Shown: positions 55,601 through 64,000 of the stretch, in pieces
How positions within the stretch are numbered: position 1 is the stretch's first letter
Layout of the letters: each line of letters begins with the position of its first letter
Notes under the pieces: generated by a model
Databases searched by the model: none
What the model saw: the letters and a program-made list of their open reading frames with translations, nothing else
Told to the model about the DNA's origin: nothing
Position numbers and translations under genes: made by a program
Source of the DNA: Camelus bactrianus
Lineage: Eukaryota; Chordata; Mammalia; Artiodactyla; Camelidae
Direction: 5' to 3'
DNA length: 64,000 nucleotides
Assembly: GCF_048773025.1 (NCBI RefSeq)
Contig: NC_133554.1
Span: 51,746,769 to 51,810,768 of the forward strand

Positions 55601-56439
55601 AGAGGCTTGCGCTGCTCTGTAGAACTGATACTCTAGCTCAGCCCCCAAAGTCCACAGAAAGCCTTTTCAACAATTTGTGTACACCTAATTCCAGTCCCCA
55701 CTTCCCTTTCCAGTCTGAAGAGAGGATAAAATTCTTAAATCACCTGGCAGGGTGGGAAGATTAGACATGGGGGGTACCATACAGGATGAGGGAATAAAGT
55801 TGGTCACTCCTGGCCCCTCTCCAGCTTCCTCCGCCTTCTGTTCTTTGAGATTTAGAAGTGCCGTGGGTTTAGATTAATGTATTCTGGGAGTTGTTTCCTG
55901 TTTCAAAGAAAAAGAAGGGATGCCAGTGGTGTCTGATATCAAATAATTTAAGCAGAAGGGTAGGTAAGCTAAAGCAAAGAGAGGCCGAGGCTTATTTTTC
56001 AATAGGCTAAAATGAAGAAAAGGAAAGCTTCAGATATCATTCATTTTGATCGAAGGCGTGTTGACCAAACACCTACTAAGTACTTTGAAATGCACTTGCT
56101 ATATTGTGGGCTGGAAACGGACGGGTATTGAATGAAGTTATTACAGAAGGCATTGTGTCACATACAAATGTGAATGAAAGCTGGTCCTTGCCTTTTAGAG
56201 TTTTAATCAGTTGAGAGAGAATGGCAGATTTTTTTGTGCAGCTGGCTCCAAACGAAAGCAGAATGTGACAAGTATAATGGAGGCAGAAGGTGCTGTTGAA
56301 AGCAGCTCTCTTGCCCCTTTTCTGTTTGCCCATTTCTGTCCCCCTCTAAACTCAAAAGAATCTAATGATAGGAATGAGATCATTAAGCAACTGAAATCAA
56401 CTCTTGACTTACACTGTCCTGAATGCACACCATGCCTTG
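55601..56439. other. Unique non-coding sequence
   Basis: No element is recognised. Overlapping open frames on both strands at 56076-56444 look like chance. Confidence 0.4.
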
Positions 56440-56858
56440 CCTAACCTGTTGATTCTTTTCCTAGATGAGAAGTAAGAATGAAGAACTAAGTAGTTAAAGA
56501 ATGCCTAGCTCTCTACACCCAAAAGCCCCTTAAGCAATCCTGCAGGCAGATCATGTGGGCAAGATAATATCTTGAAAGATAATATCTGAAGGCAGAGTCA
56601 GCCAGTCTTCACACAATGGAGAAGGATGCAGAACCCAACCTCTTGCCTCGATGATTCACTGAGATTCCCCACCCTCCCTTTTTCCCCTTTAAAAACTCTC
56701 ACACCTGAGCAGAATCTTCAGAGTTGGTCTCTGGACATGAGTCCACCTTCTCTCCAGATTGCCAGCTTTCTGGCTAAAGCACCTTTCCTTACTATAGACA
56801 CTTGCCTCTCAATGATTGGCTTTTGAGCGATGGTCAGACGAACCTGAGTTCAGTAACA
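56440..56858 (+). mobile_element. Solitary LTR fossil, endogenous retrovirus (class I-like)
   Basis: The arrangement is that of a retroviral LTR. U3-like text (GATCATGTGGGCAAGATAAT, CCAACCTCTTGCCTCG) is followed by a promoter-like CCCTTTAAAAACTCTC near 56687, a R/U5-like TCTCTGGACATGAGTCC, CCAGATTGCCAGCTTTC and CTTGCCTCTCAATGATTGGC, and the end CCTGAGTTCAGTAACA. No internal region is attached. The left edge is approximate. It looks younger than the MaLR LTR at 17.8 kb. Confidence 0.6.
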
Positions 56859-57837
56859 CTCTGAAGGTACAACGGGCAGAAAAATTTGTTTTGACCAGAC
56901 AGATTAGATGATAAAGACTTGGCTTTTGATGTCCCAACTGACTCTCACAAAAGCTTCAGATACACATTTTCCTGGAATAGTTTAAGGTCATGCTGACAGA
57001 GGAGGGACGATTCCTGTGGGAAGATGGTGGTAGGGGGTGGGCAGGGTGGGAAAGCAGACTCTCAGGAAAACCTTCAAAAGTTTGCGACAAAAAAGGCATG
57101 GGTATGGCTTTCTGGGATGTGGCAGAAATCATTTAAAAGTAAAGGAACCCCAGCAAAGGTGCAGAAAATGTGTTCTGATCTAAGCTAGAGGTCAGTGCTT
57201 TGATCCTGTGGGTTGACTGAGTCATATGAGTGGAAATAAGACATCCTAGAAAAGCTTCAGAATTGGAAATCTTAGGTTTTGATCATAAGGCATTGGGAGA
57301 AAAGGAAAGTTCAAAATTACTTGGACTTCCAGTTGGACAGTTTGAATAATAAACTAAATAATAATAACACAGTTAACCAAGGAAAAGGAACCTAGGAAAA
57401 AGTACATTTTGTTACATGTTATTGTTTGTTTGCAGCAGCAATCATGCATTTGATTACAGATATATTGAAAATACAGTACCAGTAAACCATCAGTGATGTT
57501 TAGGTGGAAGTTGAAATATAAAATCTGGACCTTGGTAGAAATGGCGGGGCTCAAGATGTAATTTGGGAGAAAGCCACGGGAAAGTTTTAGCAATATAGAT
57601 AGGTATGTTTCTCAGGAAGACAGTGTGAAGGGAAGAAAAGAGAGAACCAGGTATTGAAACCTTACTAGAAACCTACATAGAAAGGTAAATTGAGGGAGGA
57701 GTCAATTAATGAAATGGTTATAGATAGTGAACTACTGAAGACGAACCAAAAATTTTGTGTCTTAGAAAATGCAGGAGGATTTCCAGTTACTTCAGATGTC
57801 AGTGGGGTTAAAAGAACTGGGCTTAAGACAAGCTTTG
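56859..57837. other. Unique non-coding sequence
   Basis: No element or gene is recognised. Confidence 0.4.
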
Positions 57838-57998
57838 TGAAACTTACTATCTTTTGGTATTTGTGCAAGTCATTTGACATCTTGGAGCCACAGTTTCTTC
57901 ACTTATGAAATGGGAGTGATGCTCATGTGAGAATTAAATGCAGTCTTTGATGTGAATGTAGAACTTCATGAAATGCATTACGTGTTATTATCACAGAA
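57838..57998 (+). mobile_element. MIR SINE, sense
   Basis: GTGCAAGTCATTTGACATCTTGG, CACAGTTTCTTCACTTATG AAATGGG-type core and GTGAGAATTAAATGCAG follow MIR in sense order. Confidence 0.8.
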
Positions 57999-58074
57999 TA
58001 TTTGGGCTGGTTGAGAACTGACCACAGAGCACTGGGATCCCGGCACACTGGAAGTCCTCGTGTCTGCCTGGAGA

Positions 58075-58420
58075 ACACTTTCTCAAAGTGGTCAAAACAG
58101 CTTGGAGTAGGTTAAGGGCAAGGATAACAAGTGAGAAATCAGAAACAGTGAGTGTACGCTACATTTAGATTTTTAGCAACGGAAGGAGGGCAGAGGATGA
58201 GATGGTAGTTTGAGAAGGAAGCAATGGTAGAGGAGGATTATTTTGTTTACTCTTCAGGATTTGATGAGATGAGATCACATGTGTTTGCTGAGCAGAAGTC
58301 TGAAGACCAATTATAAAACAGAAGAGATGAGTACGTGGGAACCAGTAGGAGGTTACAGAATGCAGTGTGATTTGGAGTTAACAGGACAAGAAGAAATGAG
58401 CGCAGGTGAAAAGTCAGTTT
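58075..58420 (-). mobile_element. LINE L2, antisense fragment
   Basis: GAAATCAGAAACAGTGAGTG, GATGGTAGTTTGAGAAGGAAGC and GAGATGAGATCACATGTGTTTG match the upstream part of L2 in complement. It may extend weakly to about 58700. Confidence 0.5.
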
Positions 58421-60510
58421 TGAAAAATAGTAAGGGTATGGATCTTGGAAATAAGAACAACAATAAAAATAAGAAAAAAGAACTAGAAAAGGCTGGTTAG
58501 TTTAAGAAAGACATTCTGAGATGCAGAGTGAAAGACAGAAAGATTTTATAATGGATGGATTTTGTCTTGTCAGCAAATCGAAACTAGAGAATCAAGGAAG
58601 TGGGGGAGGAAATAAATGGAGGCTTCTGGTGATAACGTGTTTGAAAGCATGTCACTGGTTCACAGCTGGGAACAGAGCCAAATGAAGCTGGGGGGCGGTT
58701 AGGAGGACGGGGGGAAGGAGAGTAAGTTAAATAACTAGAAGTTTCCACCATGCTTATGAATAGAGTCAGTGGGAGTGGGAAAAAGTGAGAGAGGTAAAGA
58801 GAAAAATATAATCAGGCACATAAAACATTTAGATCAGCATCTGATTTTTCAAAACATATTTTTGTTTTATAGAAATGATATCAGACCTTTTCTTTTCATT
58901 TTTTTTTTTTTATTGCATGGGACTGGCTACTGGCTATACCAGAAGAATGGTCACCTGGTCTCAGGAAAGTCCAGGAGTGAGACCCAGAGCAAAGGAGGGC
59001 TGACCAAATGGGTCATTAAGTAGGGAAAACAGAAAGGTTAGCTTTTACTGTGATTTGGTTAAAAGAACTGGAAATCATGAGCCTGTTGCCCTTAAGATAA
59101 AGCTGGAGCCAGCCCACCAAGAGGATCTGAGCTCTCATAAAGAGAGACCATCTAAGCTGTGAGAAGAGATGGCCAGCTGCCTCTGTACTTCTGGTTCATG
59201 TGTATCTTTAAAGTAAATCCTACCTTTTGGGGAGCCTAATTCAGAAGCCAACCTTGCATAACAGGGTTAAAAATAAATACACGGAGAGCAGGGACCACAC
59301 AAGTCTGACGAGTCCTGTGAACGCAGGCTACTTAAGCTGCACTGTCAACCTAACTCTCCACGTGTGTTCGCCTCCTTCGGGACCGCGCACCATCTTTCGT
59401 CACCTTTGCGGCGACCTGCCACGATGTTAAGCCTAACGCACCTGAGCTGAGTTCTGAGAATACAGCAACAGTAAGGCGGTGTCTCCTTAAAATAATCATT
59501 TCCAGTCTTGGAAGAGTCATCAGCCAAGCTACTGAGCATTCAAGCTACGTTGAAAATAAAGGAAGTATCTGGAATACAGCACCACCGAAAGCCCAACATT
59601 CCCATGGCATGACCCAGATGCGGGCTGCTGTCAGCCGAACTCTGGTGTGAGGGTACATGATCCCACTGACTCGACGTCCCTGGCGAAGCTCATGGGGACC
59701 CGAGGCCTTTGGGTTTTGCCTGCAAAGTGATACATCCGTAGAATTCCAAAGAGAGGGGAAGAAATCCAGATAGAAGTTCTCAGATTTCTTTCTTCTTTGT
59801 TCCCTTCTCCTTCCTGTTGGATGTTGGGAGGGGTCGACCGGCCCCCAGGGATTAAGACATTCAAAGTGGCCAGTAATTTCCATAATAGGATTCAGTGATC
59901 AGATTCAAAAGCAAAGAACAGCTAAAAGGGAAGGATGAGGAGGATGAATGAGTGTTGGGGGCAGGCTCCGTGAGCTCCGACAGGCTTCCGCAGAGAGCGT
60001 TACGTTAGCCCTCTGGACGCCCACGAACACTGCATGTTATTTAAAGGTGAGGACGTGTCGGTGACTTAACGTCTTAAAGGAGTACTTTCTACGCCCATAA
60101 TGGGCTACAAGATTAAAGGACAAGAAAGTCATTCTGAAAGCGAGAAAAGTGGAAGTGGAAAAAAAAATTTAGCATTCAACTGTTGGAGAAAGTTTGGGGA
60201 AGAACAAATGGAGCTCTGAGAATAGACAGCAAGCACCTGAGGCCAGGTTCGTTGCTGAGGTTCACTTTAAAGGAATCAGTGATGTGCAGGGCCATGTGGA
60301 CAATATTTTCTGAAAAAAGTATTAGCTTACTTCTTTCACGGAAGAAATACTCAATAAAGGGGTTGGGCTGGAAGTCTGTCTCTGTCTGTCTGTCTCTCCT
60401 CCTTCCTTCCTAATATATATCTGAATCCATCTCAGACTTACTGCTTACCCTTCTCAACTATATTCCTGGATGCATTTTTCTGTTTTGGGTAGTGATGTAA
60501 TAACACTAAT
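58421..60510. other. Mostly unique sequence, nothing firmly recognised
   Basis: A 12-T run lies near 58899. A CpG-bearing patch lies at 59355-59440, with a 112-codon minus-strand open frame at 59545-59883. A TCTG-rich run lies at 60375-60400. No product or element is recognised. Confidence 0.35.
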
Positions 60511-60511
60511 A

Positions 60512-60620
60512 CTTCTCGTGTGGAGGTTAAAAGCATGCTATGGCGTCAAACAAACCCAGTTTCAATTCTTGACCTGCTGATCTCTGTTAAGTCACTTAAA
60601 CCTTTGAGCATGGGTTTGTT
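60512..60620 (+). mobile_element. MIR SINE fragment, sense
   Basis: GGAGGTTAAAAGCATGCTATGG, CAAACCCAGTTTCAATTC and GTTAAGTCACTTAAACC follow MIR sense order. Confidence 0.8.
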
Positions 60621-60624
60621 TTTT

Positions 60625-61300
60625 TTTTTTTTAAAAGACAATTGTTTTAGATTGCTTTTAGGTTTATAACAACATTAAGAAGGAGGTACAGAGATTTTCC
60701 ATATACCCCTGCCCCACATGCTTAGCTTCCCCCATTATCAATATCACTTCATCAGAACGGTACTTTTTTTTTTTTTTACTAAGGATGAAACTACATTGAC
60801 ACATCATAGTCACTCAACGCCCACAGCTTACATTACAATTCACTCTTGCTGTTGTACATCCTATGGGTACAGACGAAGGTATATGAGTATATCCATCTTT
60901 ATAATCGTACAGAATAGTTTCACTGACCTCAAAGTCCCCTGTGTGCCATCCATTCATCTCCCCTTCCCCAGCTCCTGGTAACCACCAATCTCTTTATTGT
61001 CTGCACAATTTTGCCTTTCCCCAGAATGTCATACAGTTGGAAACATATAGTATGTAAGCTTTTCGGGTTGGCTTCATTCACTAAGTAGTATGCATTTAAG
61101 GTTCCTCCCTGTCTTTTAACAGCTGGATACCTCATTTCTTTTCAGTGCTGAATGACATTCCATTGTCTGGGTGTCCTGTGGTTTATTTCTGCATTTCACC
61201 TACTGAAGGACTTCTTGGTTGCATCCAAGTTTTGGCAATTATGAATAAAGCTGCAATAAATATCTTTGTGCAGATTTTTGTATAGATTTGAGAGGATTAC
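60625..61300 (-). mobile_element. LINE-1 (L1M-type) 3' region, antisense
   Basis: Complement L1M text: GGTTTATAACAACATTAAG, CATATACCCCTGCCCCAC, CCCAGCTCCTGGTAACCAC, GTCATACAGTTGGAAAC and CTGCAATAAATATCTTTGTG. Confidence 0.75.
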
Positions 61301-61375
61301 AGTAATATAATACATACACATTCATATACATACATACATATACACACATACATATGTATGTACCTATACATAAAA
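61300..61375. repeat. (CATA/TACA)n microsatellite
   Basis: Interrupted CATA and TACATA units. Confidence 0.8.
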
Positions 61376-61639
61376 TGTGCATGGAGTGTGTGTGTGTAGC
61401 GGGGATAGTAGGTAGCTAAGAAACTGTGCAGATGAGGTGAAGCAGAAAAGAAAAACAACTTTTTTAAATAGAAGAAGTACATCAGCATTGTAATATAATC
61501 TTATTTATATTTTTTAAAGAAAAACTACAAAAATAGAGAAATGAACAGGAGTAATATGACACTCTAACTTGCACTTAAATCTCACTACTCAGATTTAGAA
61601 AGCTTTTTTTTTCCCCCTTAAATTGGCTTTGTTTTTTTT

Positions 61640-62290
61640 CACTCAATTTAGTTTTTGAAAATTATCCATTCTGGTACCTAATATGGCTCTTGTTCATTGA
61701 AGTGTTGTACGTTATTCGGTTAGATAAAAACCCCGTATTTCATCTGCCTTGCGTCTTTTGACGAACTTTCTGATTTGGACCAATTATAATGCGCAGAGTT
61801 ATCATGAATGTTCCCATGTATATATCCTTTGCTTATGGCTCAGAGTTTTTTAAAAATAAATTTTATGCCTATAAACGGCCTCTCGGTTATTGGCATGAAC
61901 ATTTTAACGCTTCTTCCAAGGTGGTTGTGCTGCTTTATACTTCAGTAGTTCGTGCAAGTTCGTCTCCACCTGCCTTTCTGGTCGTGAGCAGTCATAGAGC
62001 AAACTTCTTAACTGTTGCAGGTTTTGATTCGTTTTGATTTACAGCTCTCTGACTGCAGGTTAATCTGAACACCTTTTCCTCTTCTTTGAATATATTGAGT
62101 CGATTGCTTTGAAATGCATTTTAAAATATTTTGCCTAATTTTTCTCCAGAGTTACATGCCTTGTTAAATTGACTTGTTGGTCTTTATACTGAGAACTAAT
62201 CTCTTACTGGCTTTAGATTCTGGTTTAACTTTGGTGGCGGTGTCTGTGATTATATAATCCCTGGTTGGTTTTGAAACAATCACATTTACC
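61640..62290 (-). mobile_element. LINE-1 fragment, antisense, diverged
   Basis: Pattern of an L1 ORF2/3' complement (TTCATTGAAGTGTTGTACG, GTTAATCTGAACACC, GACTTGTTGGTCTTTATAC TGAGAAC-type text). The match is weak but continuous with the antisense L1 to its left. Confidence 0.45.
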
Positions 62291-62354
62291 AAGCTCCTAT
62301 TTTATGCGTTAAGCCTTTGATTGAGACTGTGTTCAGCATAGTTTTATGCAATTC

Positions 62355-62540
62355 CAATGGTTGTCAAAATTTAGCATGCATAGCAATCATTTGGGGAGCT
62401 ACTTAAAAGTAAGGATTTCCTGGCCTCATCTCTTGAAGATTCAGGAGTTATAAGGAAGGACATGAGCAAACTAATTCTTTAAAAAAAAAAATTTCTCATG
62501 CAAAGGGATTGGCAAACACAATTTGGGAAATACTACAGTG
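62355..62540. mobile_element. hAT-Charlie DNA transposon remnant (MER-type)
   Basis: Left CAATGGTTGTCAAAATTTAGC, internal ATCATTTGGGGAGCTAC and right TTTGGGAAATACTACAGTG match the short hAT group seen at 14.2 and 38.4 kb. Confidence 0.65.
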
Positions 62541-64000
62541 CCCCATACAGAAACTGCCCTTGGTCTGAAGACCAAAGACGGCCCTCCACTGAATGATTTT
62601 CCATTTTTCATTCTTTTGGACATTCTTATCTGAAGCAGCTGTGAGTCTAGGGAAGTGCGTAGAGATAAATGTGCAGAATCCCTTTTATAAAGGTAAGAAA
62701 CTACTCTCTTTTTTCAGTCCTTCCCAATGTCCCTGGAGTAAGGAGATTTTTGAAGCCTCACCAGGCTAATACCCCCAGTGGAGATAAATCCATGTTGTAA
62801 CAAAAAATGTAGGAAATTAAAAAAAAAAAAATTCCCGTGAAGATAGAGTTCCATTATTTTATTCATGTCTTCTAGTGATATTTTTAAACAATTCCTCCAA
62901 ACAACTATTATGAAATGAAAGTAAGGAGAGCACGGAGGGTTTAGGATGTCGGTTTCTTAATAAAAATCAGTAAGGGATAAAGACAAGTTGCAGAACATTA
63001 TGAAAATTCGAGGCATCAGGAAAGATTCTTTTTTCTTAACTCTACGGAATCTAAGAGAGGTTGTGGACTTAGGCATTTTTCTTATTCTCGGCCAGATGTA
63101 TTTCCCTTTTGTATTTATGTGCAATATCAAATGTTTTAATGTTGTGGATTTGTCCTGAACACCATTAATAAAGCGGCTTCCTGTCTCAGCTTAGGTAAGC
63201 TAGTCACCTAATTTAGGAAATGACTGATTCGTGTATTGAGACAAAGCTCTTTTGTTTAAAGGACCTTAAGATTAGAATGACAACCAAGGGACATTTGACC
63301 CAAATCCCAGAAAGTCCTGAGAATGGATTTTCTCTGTTTAGCACATTGCTGCAGTTGAAAACATTAAAATCGAAGAGAAATGTCCAGGAGAAAAGCTCCC
63401 ACTGACCTAACGTCGGTAGCACGACTCACGTATTCTCTCCCCGAGCCTTTGTTTATCCTCCTCAGAGGAACAGATGGATTCTGGTGAGGTGTTTTGGTCA
63501 GTTTTATTAGGAAGTTGACTCAGGTCTGTATGGCTTGTAGAAGCCAGACAGAGGGCAGGAGGCCTACTCGCAAATCTTTAGGAAGTGTTGAAAGCTGACT
63601 CATTTCAGACGTGTAAATCCTGTTGCAACAAACAGCACACGTTTGCTTCTTTTGGACAGATAGAGAGAGAAAAAATTAGGTGTGAACTGAATATCAAAAT
63701 GGAGGCTGAATGAAATGAAAGAAAAACACGGTGTGGGACAGGGGAAAAAAATCTCCTCCTGCACTTTTCGGTGTCCGCTCTACGGAACAGGTTACCTTCT
63801 CATCCATCAGAGGGAGTCAACAGGGAACATCACGACCATGTCCTGACCCAAAGCGTAAATGACACGATGCATTCTTTGGAGAAAGGTGTGCCCTAAACCC
63901 TAGGATGAACGCTACCTTTGTAAATCGTTAAAATATTCTTAGAAATGAACGACGTTTACAGACAGACCGCCTGTCTTTGCTGAACTTCAAGCTGATGTGA
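62541..64000. other. Unique non-coding sequence
   Basis: No repeat or gene is recognised. An isolated AATAAA at 63166-63171 has no associated exon or poly(A) evidence. Confidence 0.4.

Noticed and set aside
63166-63171. AATAAA as a gene 3' end
   Set aside because: A lone hexamer with no upstream exon, no poly(A) and no repeat context; expected often by chance in AT-rich DNA.
1-64000. CRISPR arrays, bacterial operons, phage or plasmid systems
   Set aside because: No spaced direct repeats, ribosome-binding sites or prokaryotic genes; all signs point to a mammalian nuclear genome.

Overview
This is 64 kb of vertebrate nuclear DNA, almost certainly from a camelid (camel, llama or alpaca). I find no protein-coding gene I can support. 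Three antisense copies of a tRNA-Ala-derived SINE (near 13.3, 22.5 and 22.7 kb) match the camelid-lineage (vic-1-like) type. Several young L1 3' ends are of the cetartiodactyl kind, and I see no ruminant BovB/Bov-tA and no pig PRE-1 elements. The rest has the usual composition of a mammalian gene desert or very long intron: AT-rich and CpG-poor, with many ancient MIR, L2, L1M and hAT-Charlie fossils, a few LTR fossils and simple repeats. All family calls come from remembered consensus features and were not computed.

Layout. 0-4.8 kb: a long sense L2, then a GC-richer conserved-looking block carrying an 11-bp inverted repeat and an 11-bp direct repeat, then a MIR. 5.3-7.3 kb: an old sense L1M 3' half. 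8.0-9.1 kb: the strongest candidate conserved enhancer, with clustered homeodomain, TCF/LEF and AP-1/MARE-like sites, followed by a 250-bp GAAA tract. 9.7-19.7 kb: mostly unique sequence with a MIR, one SINE, a hAT element, a MaLR LTR and an L2 end. 19.7-26.4 kb: retroelement-rich, with an unusual L1-tailed insert between 31-bp identical repeats, two L1M pieces, two adjacent SINEs and a long antisense L2 hosting a young L1. 26.5-33.3 kb: CpG-bearing and enhancer-like islands, two L2 copies and a CA repeat. 33.3-38.6 kb: a weak 90-bp candidate exon, MIR/L2 remnants and a conserved-looking block. 38.9-48.3 kb: layered L1, L2 and MIR, including a 1.6-kb antisense L2 and an exact 72-bp tandem duplication. 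48.3-56.4 kb: a TG/TA tract, a textbook 5'-inverted L1 with target-site duplications, a perfect 13-bp hairpin, a hAT element and another enhancer-like block. 56.4-64 kb: a solitary ERV LTR, L2, MIR and antisense L1M, then unique sequence.

Functionally the window looks regulatory, if anything. Several repeat-poor blocks rich in developmental transcription-factor motifs sit among old transposons. The most interesting structures are retrotransposition products (the chimeric L1-tailed insert and the twin-primed L1) and the exact 72-bp duplication. I found no CRISPR array, operon, phage or bacterial feature, and nothing I can defend as a novel gene system.
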